A stretch of DNA of 64,000 nt from Petrimonas sulfuriphila (GCF_051201015.1 NZ_JBPEHI010000011.1); one strand, 5' to 3'; numbered from the stretch's first letter, positions 24,387 through 33,947 are shown. Translations and numbers: made by a program. Notes: generated by a model from the letters alone, not told the origin.

Positions 24387-25286
24387 CTAGACAACACTTT
24401 CCCAAATCCGGTAGCGAAGTTCAAATCCTTTAGGAATAAAAATAATCATGGGATCTGTTGTATACGGTACCCTTCTTGTTTCCCCGTAGATAAATTTCCC
24501 GGTCAGTTCACTGTCTGGGCACCCCATCCGCGTAGACGCAATTTCACCGTCCGAATCAAAAATCATAAACATGTGGGGAGAAAAATTCATGTCTCCGGCA
24601 TCTCCGAAAGTTACGTCGATAAGATGATGCCGATTGCAATCCACTTTTTTCGTGATACCTACAACAAGTTCTATTTTTGAATTTTCAGAGCCTGCTGGCA
24701 ATTGTAATATATAACCGTCGTATTTGTCTTTAGTCAGGTCGAAAGGACGTTTTTCAAAGAGCTTATTTTCGGGATCGTGCTCAACCTGAATCATTTCGGC
24801 AACTTTCCACACGGTATGCTTCAATTCAATATCTTTTGGGAGATAAACAACCGTGGGTCTTAAACTGTTATAATCGACCAAAACCGGCATCCCACGAGCA
24901 AACTCGGTGTGCAGGCTGTCTGTTGCACATCCCAGCAACGTCTGCACCACTTCCCCTTCCGACCGGTAAATGTAGCGTAACACATCTTCATCGGCAAAAG
25001 AATCTTCTACAAACTCACCCTGTAAGCTATAATCGTTGCATTCATCCATTTGCATCGTCTTGCCCGGGACTATCTCAACGATAAATTGAGATTCATCAGG
25101 CTTCCCGGGCACGGAAATGACATATTTTTGATAACCTTGTGGATGAGGATATTTTTTCAGGATTCCAGTCATCTCTATTGAATCCAACCGATCAGAATTG
25201 TCAGATGATGTCGATTTCCCTTGCGAACAGTTTGTAAGTAAAACCAAAAGTGTAAGTAAGAAAAGAAGGGAATAAAACTTTTTCAT
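24387..25286 (-). CDS. Lipoprotein with two tandem ecotin-type protease inhibitor domains
   Basis: Lipoprotein of 299 residues (lipobox LLTNC, Cys20) built from two ecotin-like repeats at about 42-168 and 178-299. Each repeat keeps the ecotin landmarks: a Cys in DECN/VDCN (Cys83, Cys217), the exposed loop just before a second Cys (TLLGC120, STRMGC256), and the late strand VVYLPKDIELKHTVW or IIFIPKGFELRYRIW. Aligned on E. coli ecotin (P1 Met84, disulfide 50-87), the P1 residues are Leu117 and Arg253. Ecotin is normally a single domain that dimerises; this looks like a covalent dimer with two specificities, one chymotrypsin/elastase-like and one trypsin-like. Likely role is surface or periplasmic defence against foreign serine proteases. 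Confidence 0.82.
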   Translation of the reverse strand: MKKFYSLLFLLTLLVLLTNCSQGKSTSSDNSDRLDSIEMTGILKKYPHPQGYQKYVISVPGKPDESQFIVEIVPGKTMQMDECNDYSLQGEFVEDSFADEDVLRYIYRSEGEVVQTLLGCATDSLHTEFARGMPVLVDYNSLRPTVVYLPKDIELKHTVWKVAEMIQVEHDPENKLFEKRPFDLTKDKYDGYILQLPAGSENSKIELVVGITKKVDCNRHHLIDVTFGDAGDMNFSPHMFMIFDSDGEIASTRMGCPDSELTGKFIYGETRRVPYTTDPMIIFIPKGFELRYRIWESVV

Positions 25287-25364
25287 AATAGCTATTTTAG
25301 GGTTTTGTTATCTGTTAAACGTTTCCTTATTCAAATAGTTCTATGCCTATTGCGTAAAAAGTCG

Positions 25365-25372
25365 TATTTTTG
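25365..25372 (+). promoter_or_regulatory. Promoter -7 element of the U32 gene
   Basis: TATTTTTG, 20 bases upstream of the ATG. No good -33 box at 19-21 bases. Confidence 0.4.
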
Positions 25373-25392
25373 TATCTCAAAAAATCACAGAG

Positions 25393-26661
25393 ATGAAAAA
25401 AATTCACGATTACGAAATCATGTCACCGGCAGGTTCCTACGAATCACTGACAGCTGCCATTCAGGGAGGTGCTGATTCTATCTATTTTGGCATCGAGGGG
25501 CTGAACATGCGTGCCAAGTCGTCCAACAATTTCACCGTGGAAGACCTGCACAAAATTGCGGAGATCTGCAGGGAAAATAAAATAAAAAGTTACCTGACCG
25601 TCAATACCATTATTTATGACAACGACATGGAGCTGATGCGAAAAGTGGTGAATGCAGCCAGGGAAGCCAATTTATCAGCAATCATCGCAGCAGACGTGGC
25701 GGTGTTGATGTATGCCCGAAGCATTGGAGTGGAAGTACACTTGTCTACCCAGCTGAATATCACCAACACCGAATCGTTACGGTTTTACGCCCAGTTTGCC
25801 GATGTGGTGGTGTTGGCTCGCGAACTCAACCTCGATCAGGTAGCTTCCATTCACAAAGACATCGTCGAACAGCAGATAAAGGGCCCGTCGGGTGATCTGA
25901 TACGCATAGAAATGTTCGCGCACGGTGCTTTATGTATGGCTGTTTCAGGCAAATGCTATCTAAGCTTACACGAAAAAAATCTGTCGGCAAACCGGGGAGC
26001 ATGCAACCAGATTTGCCGCCGTGGGTATATCGTAAAGGACAAGGACAGCGAAATTGAGCTGGAAATTGACAACGAGTACATCATGTCTCCCAAAGACCTC
26101 AAGACCATCCATTTCATGAATAAGATGATGGATGCGGGTGTCCGGGTCTTTAAGATTGAAGGCCGTGCCCGCGGCCCGGAGTACGTCCGGACAGTAACCT
26201 CGTGCTACAAAGAAGCGGCCCAGGCCTACTGCAACGATACGTTTTCGCAGGAAAAAATCGATACATGGAACGAAAAGCTGGCCACCGTCTTTAATCGCGG
26301 ATTCTGGGACGGGTATTACCTCGGCCAACGGTTGGGTGAATGGACGCACCGGTACGGTTCAGGGGCAACAAAAAGAAAAGTTTATGTGGGCAAAGCCATT
26401 AAGCATTTCGGGAACATCGGCGTTACGGAATTTTTGGTAGAAGCCCAACCGGTTAAGGAAGGCGATGAGTTATTGATCACCGGACCGACTACCGGCGCGG
26501 TTTTTGTGACGGCAGAAGATATCCGAGTCCATTTGAGGCAAGTTTCCGAAGCAGTTAAAGGCGATCACTTCTCGATAAAAACGCCCGAGAAAATCCGCCC
26601 AAACGACCAGCTTTACAAAATGGTAAAGGCTGAACGCCGCGGGACAGCTCACGAACGTTAA
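25393..26661 (+). CDS. U32 peptidase-family protein (TrhP/RlhA-like RNA hydroxylation)
   Basis: Protein of 422 residues with a U32 fold. The family signature runs EMFAHGALCMAVSGKCYLS followed by ANRGACNQICRRGY, whose cysteines probably hold an Fe-S cluster with others nearby. MSPKDLKTI and FKIEGRARGPEYV follow. Members such as TrhP hydroxylate uridine in tRNA with prephenate, and RlhA modifies 23S rRNA; protease activity is now doubted for most of them. Which RNA is the target cannot be read here. Its TAA overlaps the opposite-strand stop of the next gene in a shared TTAA. Confidence 0.87.
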   Translation: MKKIHDYEIMSPAGSYESLTAAIQGGADSIYFGIEGLNMRAKSSNNFTVEDLHKIAEICRENKIKSYLTVNTIIYDNDMELMRKVVNAAREANLSAIIAADVAVLMYARSIGVEVHLSTQLNITNTESLRFYAQFADVVVLARELNLDQVASIHKDIVEQQIKGPSGDLIRIEMFAHGALCMAVSGKCYLSLHEKNLSANRGACNQICRRGYIVKDKDSEIELEIDNEYIMSPKDLKTIHFMNKMMDAGVRVFKIEGRARGPEYVRTVTSCYKEAAQAYCNDTFSQEKIDTWNEKLATVFNRGFWDGYYLGQRLGEWTHRYGSGATKRKVYVGKAIKHFGNIGVTEFLVEAQPVKEGDELLITGPTTGAVFVTAEDIRVHLRQVSEAVKGDHFSIKTPEKIRPNDQLYKMVKAERRGTAHER

Positions 26662-27023
26662 ATCCTCTCGCAGTCTTTTTGCCGGCAATGCAACGGAACT
26701 ATATGCCTGTTTACAGCCAATTGTTTATACAAACAAGAGCCTAACCGGGTGATTTTCAATACCCAGAAAGCCGGAACAAGCAACCAGAACAGCGGAAGCC
26801 GGAGAATAGTCCGATACAGCGAATCGTATCCGTATTTCCATATCCCTTTGTGAACAGATGCCAATTGCTCTTCCGCCAAAGTCAGATTCAACCCGGGTGC
26901 AATTTTCGTATGCTCTTCATTACGTAACTCTCTGCATGAGATAAGATTAAACCAATCTAACTGACGGATCAGGTTCATCAACCGGGTGCAGTTTTTGCAC
27001 CAATTATCGTAGTAAACAGTCAT
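26658..27023 (-). CDS. DCC (DUF393) thiol-disulfide oxidoreductase-like protein
   Basis: Protein of 121 residues with the DCC motif YYDNWCKNC at the start, i.e. Asp then Cys-x-x-Cys, a thioredoxin-like redox site. A hydrophobic stretch (LPLFWLLVPAFWVLKI) may contact the membrane. The frame is open to 27050, but the ATG at 27021-27023 overlaps the TGA of the upstream methyltransferase gene (ATGA) and puts the motif at the N-terminus as in relatives. Substrate unknown. Confidence 0.8.
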   Translation of the reverse strand: MTVYYDNWCKNCTRLMNLIRQLDWFNLISCRELRNEEHTKIAPGLNLTLAEEQLASVHKGIWKYGYDSLYRTILRLPLFWLLVPAFWVLKITRLGSCLYKQLAVNRHIVPLHCRQKDCERI

Positions 27024-27559
27024 TCCGACAGTTGTTTGAAAAAATCCCAAATCACTATTCCCGCCGTAACCGAAACATTCAGTGAGTGCTTGGTACCGTA
27101 CTGCGGAATTTCGATGCAGTTGTCCGAAGCATCAACAACTTCCTGTTGCACACCATGTACTTCATGTCCAAGGATAACGGCATATCTTCTCCGCCGGTCC
27201 AACGTCAGGGTTTCCAACGAAAGGCTGTTCCGGGTCTGCTCTATGGAAAAAACGGTATACCCGTTCGTTTTCAATTCTTTAATCGCCGAAATAGGTTCCG
27301 CGAAATACCTCCATTTCACCGAATCTTCAGCACCCAGTGCCGTTTTATGAATTTCGGCATCGGGCGGTGGGGCAGCAATGCCACAAAGGATAATCTCCTC
27401 CACCCGGAAAGCATCGCATGTGCGAAAAACCGAACCGATGTTGTGTCGGCTGCGCACATTGTCCAACACCACCACCAAGGGAATTTTGGGTGCTTCTCGA
27501 AATTCTTTAACACTTATTCTGTTGAGTTCCTCAACGTTGAGTTTTCTTCTGTACATCAT
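27020..27559 (-). CDS. TrmH/SpoU-family RNA 2'-O-methyltransferase
   Basis: SPOUT-fold RNA methyltransferase. Motif 1 is VVLDNVRSRHNIGSVFRTCDA, motif 2 VILGHEVHGVQQEV and motif 3 IEIPQYGTKHSLNVSVTAGI, the knotted SAM site. About 179 residues, a short form without an N-terminal RNA-binding domain. Starts at 27580, 27559 or 27556 are possible; MMYRRKLNVEELNR looks the most natural. The target nucleotide (tRNA Gm18-type or rRNA) cannot be read. It is coupled to the DCC gene by an ATGA overlap. Confidence 0.9.
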   Translation of the reverse strand: MMYRRKLNVEELNRISVKEFREAPKIPLVVVLDNVRSRHNIGSVFRTCDAFRVEEIILCGIAAPPPDAEIHKTALGAEDSVKWRYFAEPISAIKELKTNGYTVFSIEQTRNSLSLETLTLDRRRRYAVILGHEVHGVQQEVVDASDNCIEIPQYGTKHSLNVSVTAGIVIWDFFKQLSE

Positions 27560-27597
27560 CTCTGTTTCTCTCCCCATCACTTAAGAGAAAGGGGAGG

Positions 27598-28335
27598 TTA
27601 TTTTTCAGGTTTTATTACGGCTCTCACTGCAAACCAAACATGGTGAAGGAAAGTTGACACCTGTCCGTAATGCTTCACCATGATCCGGTACCGTTCCTTG
27701 AGCGAAGCCTTCCGGTTGGCCGTAGTTATTCCCTCGTTCAGGTAATTAATAAGCGTCAGGTGTGTATTACGGATGTAGCGGGATTTTCTCATCATGCGGA
27801 TGCACCAGTCCACATCGGCAGAAAAACGATAATTCAGGTCGTAAGGCTCAAAAATCGATTTCTTGACCATAAACGCCTGATGGCACACCAGCATTCCTTG
27901 TTTAAAACTTTTCCAAGAAAGGGTTTCGGGTGCACTTAGTCGACGCATAAACAAAAATTCCCCGTTATCACCGACAATAGCCGTTTCACCATACAAGATG
28001 TCAGGGGCCGAAGCGGGTTCGAAAGAATTCATCATGTTCTCTACTGTCTCCGGCAGAAAAAACATATCACCTGCATTTAAAAAGCAAAGATAGTCACCCG
28101 TAGCCATCGTTACGGCTTTATTCATTGCGTCGTACAACCCGTTGTCCGGCTCACTCTTCCATTTCAGTTTGGGATTCTCATACTGCTGGATCAACGCAAG
28201 GGTATTGTCTTTCGATTTTCCGTCCACAATAATATGTTCCACATACGGATACGTTTGTTCGCGAACACTTTTCAGCGTCCGTTCCAACGTTTTTCCTGCG
28301 TTGTAGGTAACGGTTATTACGGAAAGCGATTTCAT
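27598..28335 (-). CDS. Family 2 glycosyltransferase
   Basis: GT-A glycosyltransferase of 245 residues. SVITVTYNAGKTLERTLKSV is the nucleotide-sugar strand. The metal-binding region shows EHIIVDGKSKDNT and then LNAGDMF in place of a classical DXD, and FSADVDW is the acceptor-side acidic motif. It resembles WcaA/WcaE-type enzymes that add sugars to surface polysaccharide. Last gene of the polysaccharide run; its start overlaps the methyltransferase stop by 4 bases. Confidence 0.88.
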   Translation of the reverse strand: MKSLSVITVTYNAGKTLERTLKSVREQTYPYVEHIIVDGKSKDNTLALIQQYENPKLKWKSEPDNGLYDAMNKAVTMATGDYLCFLNAGDMFFLPETVENMMNSFEPASAPDILYGETAIVGDNGEFLFMRRLSAPETLSWKSFKQGMLVCHQAFMVKKSIFEPYDLNYRFSADVDWCIRMMRKSRYIRNTHLTLINYLNEGITTANRKASLKERYRIMVKHYGQVSTFLHHVWFAVRAVIKPEK

Positions 28336-29057
28336 TTGCGGGCGTAAACAACAATAAACGGCGAAAGGAACCGTCCCTTCACCGGAAAAAGTTTAACGGC
28401 ATAACTCAACATTTTCACCCATTTTCGGATACGCTTATTTTTGGGTTTCGGCTCCAGCCAAAGCATAGGCTTCCCCAGGTATTCAATTTCAACCTCCTTT
28501 AAATCGAATTCCTGCATAATGCCTTTCAAACGTGGGATCTCCATCGATTTCAGGTTATGTGCTTCCAGATTTTCCCTATCCAACCATTGTTGTATTCTTC
28601 CGTTCAACCCGAGAAAATTAGGGACCAGCAGGAGTAAATGTCCGTTTTCCGAGAGCAAGTCCACGTGCCGTGCAATGACGTCGCGCGTGTCCTGAAAGTG
28701 TTCGATAAATCCCGATGAGAAGACTACATCGTATTTTTTTTCGGACGAAATTTCAAAAAAATCGCCATCAATACACCGGATGGTATGCTCCGGAAGATTA
28801 TTGACCGCCTCAAACTTACGGACGATAGCAGTATTCATGTAAAAGTCGAGTACGGTAACATCCGGAATGCCCTGCTTGTAAAAATACGCCGCAAAAATAC
28901 CGGGAAAACCGCCGATTTCGATAAAACTTTTGGCTCCGCTGAGTTTCGGTATAAATTTTCCGAAAACCACGCTGCGAGGAATCTTGTCAAATTGATAGTC
29001 CGACCAGTATGCCTCCCAGTGCGACTGATCGGTAATATTATTGGGATTGTTCTGCAT
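28332..29057 (-). CDS. SAM-dependent methyltransferase of the polysaccharide cluster
   Basis: Class I methyltransferase of 241 residues. SFIEIGGFPGIFAAY is the SAM-binding glycine loop, VTVLDFYMN holds the ribose acid, and YDVVFSSGFIEHFQDT is the post-motif typical of Methyltransf_11/23. The C-terminal tail is basic. It overlaps the glycosyltransferase genes on both sides, so it probably methylates a sugar or a lipid-linked oligosaccharide made by them. Confidence 0.85.
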   Translation of the reverse strand: MQNNPNNITDQSHWEAYWSDYQFDKIPRSVVFGKFIPKLSGAKSFIEIGGFPGIFAAYFYKQGIPDVTVLDFYMNTAIVRKFEAVNNLPEHTIRCIDGDFFEISSEKKYDVVFSSGFIEHFQDTRDVIARHVDLLSENGHLLLLVPNFLGLNGRIQQWLDRENLEAHNLKSMEIPRLKGIMQEFDLKEVEIEYLGKPMLWLEPKPKNKRIRKWVKMLSYAVKLFPVKGRFLSPFIVVYARK

Positions 29058-30270
29058 AAATCGTTAAATAGCGGTTGACAATTATTTCCTCTGCGTATTC
29101 CGACAATACTTTTTTTCGGGCATTTTCCGAAAGCTGCCGGAAGTCAGCTTCAAAAAGGATCCACTGCAAACCTTGGGTTAAGTCATCAGCGTCCTTATAT
29201 TCGGCCACATATCCGTTTTTTCGGTGGTCAATCATTTCGGGGATTCCCCCGGTATTGAATCCAACACAAGGTGTACCGCATGACATAGCCTCCATAAGGG
29301 TATTCGGTAGGTTCTCCTGCAGTGAAGGTGTCACAAAAACATCGGCAGCATTATAAAGATCCGGCATTCTATCCGGGGCAACAAATCCGGTATTCACGGA
29401 CAAGGCCGGCAGTTGCTGTGCAATTTCGTTCCCGTTTGTCCCGGCAATCAGGAACAGCACCTCTTTGTTGTTAAGTCGTTTGCCGGCTTCTATCAAGTAG
29501 TCCATCCCTTTTCGTTTGTCGGAAGCTTTAACCGCGGCAAACAAAATAATCCTTTTGTCCGCAGGTAAGCCCAGTTTTTGTTTTGCTTCCTCCTTATTTT
29601 TGGGAAAGTACCTTTGCGTATCGATGGGGTTTGGAATAGAAACTACCCGGCGTCCTGTTGTAAGTGGACTTTTTTCTGCTAGCCTTCCAAGCCACTGGCT
29701 GCAGGCCACAAATTCTATTTTTCCCTGATCGTATGCCGTCTGTTTTTTTCGAAAAATCCGGTGAGAAAGATCGTTCTCCAATGGAGCTTTCAAGTATGGA
29801 CAATTTCCGCATGAATGATGAAAGCGTGCACACGGTCCGGCATGATGACAAATTCCGGTGAAGGGCCACATATCGTGCATCGTCCACACCACCTTTTTAC
29901 CGCTGGCAAGGATCTCTCCGATTTCGCTGATCGATAACATTCCCTGATTGATCCAGTGTAGATGAATAATGTCAGCTCGCTTAAATTCGGGAAGCCGGGT
30001 AACGGAAATTCCGGTATTGGCGATGGAAACATCAAAAAGGTTCTCCCGCGATAACCGGTTTTGCAAAAATATTTGTCCGCGCTCCCCATAAAAATGCAGG
30101 TTATTTTGAATTTTGCCGCCTGCTTGCATAATATACTCATTGTCAGAACGTTTATCACGAACCAGCATCTTCGCCCTTACCCCCTTGGCACGGAGAGCAT
30201 TCATCAACCGGAAAGCTGCAATGGCTGCCCCGCCGTGAATATCGGATGTGCTGATTATAAGTACGTTCAT
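29038..30270 (-). CDS. Family 4 glycosyltransferase
   Basis: GT-B glycosyltransferase of 410 residues. The N-terminal domain opens with DIHGGAAIAAFRLMNAL (acceptor side) and has a Cys-rich insert (CHHAGPCARFHHSCGNCPYL) also seen in WcaI/WcaL-like enzymes. The donor domain has VFVTPSLQENLPNTLMEAMS with the E-x7-E motif and GGIPEMI. It overlaps the methyltransferase by 20 bases and wecB by 4 bases. Confidence 0.9.
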   Translation of the reverse strand: MNVLIISTSDIHGGAAIAAFRLMNALRAKGVRAKMLVRDKRSDNEYIMQAGGKIQNNLHFYGERGQIFLQNRLSRENLFDVSIANTGISVTRLPEFKRADIIHLHWINQGMLSISEIGEILASGKKVVWTMHDMWPFTGICHHAGPCARFHHSCGNCPYLKAPLENDLSHRIFRKKQTAYDQGKIEFVACSQWLGRLAEKSPLTTGRRVVSIPNPIDTQRYFPKNKEEAKQKLGLPADKRIILFAAVKASDKRKGMDYLIEAGKRLNNKEVLFLIAGTNGNEIAQQLPALSVNTGFVAPDRMPDLYNAADVFVTPSLQENLPNTLMEAMSCGTPCVGFNTGGIPEMIDHRKNGYVAEYKDADDLTQGLQWILFEADFRQLSENARKKVLSEYAEEIIVNRYLTIYAEQSQ

Positions 30271-31427
30271 GCTATTTCCAACATTTTCTCAACGATACGT
30301 TCACATGCCTTGCCGTCGCCGTATGGATTGGTTCTGGTTGACATAGAATAATAATAGCTATCGTCCGATAAAAGCCGGGAGGTTTCTGACACAATCAGGC
30401 TGTAGTTCGTTCCGACCAGCCTGACTGTCCCGGCCTCCAGTGCTTCGGGACGCTCCGTGGTATCCCGCATGACCAGAACCGGCTTACCTAAGCCTGGAGC
30501 TTCTTCCTGAATTCCTCCACTGTCGGTCAGGATCAACCTGCTCTTTTCCATGAGGTAGACAAAAGGCAGGTAATCCAGGGGTTCTATTAAATGGAGGTTT
30601 TCGTGCTTATCATCACTAAACACCTCACGAATGGTTTCGCGCACATTCGGATTAAGGTGCATTGGGTAAATGAAATGAGTTTCGGGGAACTTTTCCGATA
30701 ACGTTTTTATTGCTTGGCAAATATGTGTAAATCCTTCACCAAAATTTTCCCTCCTGTGGCCGGTAATTAATACAAGTTGCGGGGTAAGGCTTCCGCCCAT
30801 TTTTTCGGGCAACCCACTCCGGATTAGGGTTTCCTCGATCTCTTTCCGAAGGTTTTTATCGGTTTTTATTTTTTGAGTAACCCAATACAGCGCATCAATA
30901 ACCGTATTTCCTGTTACTGAAATACTGTTTTCTTTGATTCCCTCATCCAACAGGTTCTGCTTGCTTAAGGGAGTAGGTGCAAAATTGTATGTGGCTATCC
31001 GGCTTGTGATTTGACGGTTAATTTCTTCCGGCCAAGGGCTGTACATGTTGTGTGTTCTCAGCCCTGCTTCGACATGCGCTACCGGTATTTTCTGGTAAAA
31101 AGCAGCCAACGCGGTTACCGTGGAAGTGGCTGTGTCGCCATGTACAATCACCCAATCGGGTTGCGACTGCTTCAGCACATCCCTCATACCCGTTAATATG
31201 CTGGATGTTATGTCGTATAAGTCCTGATTGCTTTTCATAACATTCAAGTCATAATCGGGTCTTATTTCAAACAGACGAAGAACCTGATCCAACATTTGCC
31301 GGTGTTGCCCGGTTACACAAACAAGAACATGAAATTTATCGGGATATTTCTGAAACTCCCTAATCAACGGAGCCATTTTTATAGCCTCGGGACGGGTTCC
31401 AAAAACAAGCATTATTTTTTTTCGCAT
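30267..31427 (-). CDS. wecB: UDP-N-acetylglucosamine 2-epimerase (non-hydrolysing)
   Basis: Interconverts UDP-GlcNAc and UDP-ManNAc. Motifs: LVFGTRPEAIKMAPLI near the start, VHGDTATSTVTALAAF, VAHVEAGLRT, TGHRRENFGEG and LTDSGGIQEEAP. 386 residues from the ATG at 31427; the frame reaches 31460, but the inner start lies 4 bases after the wecC stop and fits the family. Works with wecC next door to supply UDP-ManNAcA. Confidence 0.94.
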   Translation of the reverse strand: MRKKIMLVFGTRPEAIKMAPLIREFQKYPDKFHVLVCVTGQHRQMLDQVLRLFEIRPDYDLNVMKSNQDLYDITSSILTGMRDVLKQSQPDWVIVHGDTATSTVTALAAFYQKIPVAHVEAGLRTHNMYSPWPEEINRQITSRIATYNFAPTPLSKQNLLDEGIKENSISVTGNTVIDALYWVTQKIKTDKNLRKEIEETLIRSGLPEKMGGSLTPQLVLITGHRRENFGEGFTHICQAIKTLSEKFPETHFIYPMHLNPNVRETIREVFSDDKHENLHLIEPLDYLPFVYLMEKSRLILTDSGGIQEEAPGLGKPVLVMRDTTERPEALEAGTVRLVGTNYSLIVSETSRLLSDDSYYYSMSTRTNPYGDGKACERIVEKMLEIA

Positions 31428-31431
31428 ACCC

Positions 31432-32637
31432 TCATTTTTTAAAAACCCCACAGAAATCAAGGATCACCTTATCATCTCTGAAAATCAACTTCTTAAACTC
31501 CTTATGAGCTACCAGAAACGCAACTATATCGGCCGTGTCATACGCTTCCGCATAATCGGTAAGCTTAAAAACCTTATGCGTCTCTATATTGGGCTCAACG
31601 ATTAAGAAATCAGCGTTGTTATGCCCTTGCATTACTTTCGAGACAATGTATTTGGCAGGTGACTCCCTCAAATCTTCGATGTTCGGCTTAAAAGAAAGCC
31701 CCATCAAAGCCACAACAGGTTCCCGGCCTTCGCGTAAATTGAAATCCTTCATCGTGGAAAGAATTTTCTCTGAACACCAAAAAGCTTTGTAATTGTTTAT
31801 TTCACGGGCCTTTCCTATCAGTTGAGACTCAATCGGAAATTCTGAAGTGATGAAATAGGGATCCACGGCAATACAATGTCCTCCCACCCCACTTCCGGGT
31901 TGAAGAATGTTTACACGGGGATGTTTGTTGGCTAGCTCGATCAGTTCCCAGACATTGATATGGGCTTTCTCACATATGATGGAAAGCTCGTTAGCAAAAG
32001 CAATCTGCACATCGCGAGAAGCATTCTCTGTCAGTTTACACATTTCGGCAGTACGCGCATTTGTCTTGTACAGGGATCCTTTCACAAAATGGCTGTAGAA
32101 GCCGGCAGCTTTTTCCGAGGATCCTTCGTCGATACCTCCTATCACACGGTCGTTGTGAATTAATTCATAAACGGTATTTCCCGGCAATACTCTTTCAGGA
32201 CAATAACTCAAATAGATTTTATCTTTTAACGCAGGCTTTTCGGAATAAATCAACTCTGCCATCTTTTCCGTGGTGCCCACAGGGCATGTTGACTCAATAA
32301 TACACAAATCTCCTTCCTTCAAGTAAGGAAGAACGGTGGTGACAGCTGACTCCACGTACGAGACGTCGGGTTCATGATTTCCTTTAAACGGGGTGGGCAC
32401 CACAATGACGTAAACATCACTTGTTTGCGGCTCAGTATATGCTTTAAGGGTTCCGTTGGAAGTGACTTTTTTGCATATCTTATCCAATCCGGGTTCTGAG
32501 AAATGAACTTTCCCGGAATTCACACTTTTCACTACTTCGGGATTAATGTCTACACCGATTACTTCAATACCGTTATCAGCCGCGATTACAGCTGTCGGCA
32601 AACCTATATAACCCAATCCAATAAAACAAGCTTTCAT
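31432..32637 (-). CDS. wecC: UDP-N-acetyl-D-mannosamine dehydrogenase
   Basis: Oxidises UDP-ManNAc to UDP-ManNAcA with NAD. The Rossmann start is IGLGYIGLPTAVIAADNG, followed by IIESTCPVGTTEK, the helix ALTENASRD-type segment KLTENASRDVQIAFANEL, and the catalytic-cysteine block GSGVGGHCIAVDPYF. 401 residues, usual length. It is the upstream partner of wecB. ManNAcA is a common component of capsule and O-antigen-like surface glycans. Confidence 0.94.
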   Translation of the reverse strand: MKACFIGLGYIGLPTAVIAADNGIEVIGVDINPEVVKSVNSGKVHFSEPGLDKICKKVTSNGTLKAYTEPQTSDVYVIVVPTPFKGNHEPDVSYVESAVTTVLPYLKEGDLCIIESTCPVGTTEKMAELIYSEKPALKDKIYLSYCPERVLPGNTVYELIHNDRVIGGIDEGSSEKAAGFYSHFVKGSLYKTNARTAEMCKLTENASRDVQIAFANELSIICEKAHINVWELIELANKHPRVNILQPGSGVGGHCIAVDPYFITSEFPIESQLIGKAREINNYKAFWCSEKILSTMKDFNLREGREPVVALMGLSFKPNIEDLRESPAKYIVSKVMQGHNNADFLIVEPNIETHKVFKLTDYAEAYDTADIVAFLVAHKEFKKLIFRDDKVILDFCGVFKK

Positions 32638-32738
32638 ATACTAATCCATTAATTCAACTACAAAAATAAGCGTAAAATTCCTAATAAAACGGTTAACGCC
32701 ACATATATACCCATTTTCTTTGACGGGAGAAAGACAAA

Positions 32739-33947
32739 TCAATTCGATAAAATAGTTTTGTAGGCATTTACATACCTATCGCTGACCGTATCCAGGTTGA
32801 CCTTATTTTTGATGATTTCGAAGGAATGTTCTCCCATTTTTTTTCTTAAGCCGGGATCATTAAACAGCGCAATTATCTTTTCGGACAGATCTACGGCATC
32901 ATTTTCCCGGAAAAAGAATCCGTTACTCCCTTCGTAAACCAGATCCCGCTCGGTACCGTCACATACCGAACATATTACCGGAAGGGAGAACGTCATGGCA
33001 TCGTTGATGGACAACCCCCCCATTCCTGCCAAAACATAAACCGATGACGCCAATAAGTATCTTCCTATCAATAAATTATCGTAAATCTCTCCGGTAAAAA
33101 TAACTCGGCTGCCGATCTTCAAGTCATGGGCTTGTTTTTTCAGATTTTCCATTTCGGGGCCATCTCCTACGATCACCAACTCCGCACCGGGGAAATGCGA
33201 TAGTACTTTTGAAAAGGCGTCCATCAATAAATCCACCCTTTTCCATTTCACCAACCTTCCGATATGAATCATCCTGTGATCATTTTGAGGCAACAGAGGT
33301 TGTTCTTTGGACAGTTCTTGTCTGATCCGGAGCAATTCCTCGGAATTGTTTGAGTTGTAGGTAACAAACACCGACTTTTCGGATAGGTTATAAGTAGGCA
33401 AGATCTCTTTCCCTACAGACGAATAGACTACCGCACCATCAGCGTGTGAGTAACAGTATTTCCTGATTTCTGCAACGAGTTTCTGCCGTATGTGGAAAAA
33501 CAACCCTTTATTCAGCAGGTTCATATCTTCATCGTATACAGGGTTTTCTTTGTAGAAGGAGCTGAGTTTTCCATAGGGTGGAACCTGAAAAGGGATTTCG
33601 CGCATCACAAATTTGGATTTGGTCTCCTTTAAAGCTTTCCTTAATTCAGGTTGAGTGAAATACTGCAAGAAAAAAGGCCAGCCTACGACAAAAATATCAG
33701 GCTTCTCTCTGTATATGATGGAAGGAAGTTCCCTGAAGCCGGTTTTGCCCAGCAGCGATTTTCTTTCTTCACTCGTTATAACCCTGTAATTTGCCACCTC
33801 CCGGCCAATCACCCTTACGCCTTTTCCAATCATTGTACTTTTTTTCGGAGGAACAACCACCACAACTTCCACTCCTTTATCAGCCAGCTTATTCAACAAA
33901 GCATTGGCATAAGTTGGAATTCCTCCAAAAACGTACAATACTTTCAT
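32739..33947 (-). CDS. Family 4 glycosyltransferase
   Basis: GT-B glycosyltransferase of 402 residues. VLYVFGGIPTYANALLNKLA is the acceptor-side start. HIGRLVKWKRVDLLMDAF and VYVLAGMGGLSINDAMTFSLP mark the donor-binding domain; the second acid of the usual E-x7-E motif is replaced (GLSINDAM), seen in some GT4 members. It begins the polysaccharide run and follows the MBL hydrolase gene by 12 bases. Confidence 0.87.
   Translation of the reverse strand: MKVLYVFGGIPTYANALLNKLADKGVEVVVVVPPKKSTMIGKGVRVIGREVANYRVITSEERKSLLGKTGFRELPSIIYREKPDIFVVGWPFFLQYFTQPELRKALKETKSKFVMREIPFQVPPYGKLSSFYKENPVYDEDMNLLNKGLFFHIRQKLVAEIRKYCYSHADGAVVYSSVGKEILPTYNLSEKSVFVTYNSNNSEELLRIRQELSKEQPLLPQNDHRMIHIGRLVKWKRVDLLMDAFSKVLSHFPGAELVIVGDGPEMENLKKQAHDLKIGSRVIFTGEIYDNLLIGRYLLASSVYVLAGMGGLSINDAMTFSLPVICSVCDGTERDLVYEGSNGFFFRENDAVDLSEKIIALFNDPGLRKKMGEHSFEIIKNKVNLDTVSDRYVNAYKTILSN

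Noticed and set aside
27086..27646. 186-codon ORF on the plus strand
   Set aside because: Antisense to the TrmH-type gene, whose SPOUT motifs fix the frame.
27598..33947. Considered as a complete capsule locus with invertible promoter
   Set aside because: No flippase, polymerase, recombinase or inverted promoter repeats are visible; only a partial set of polysaccharide genes.
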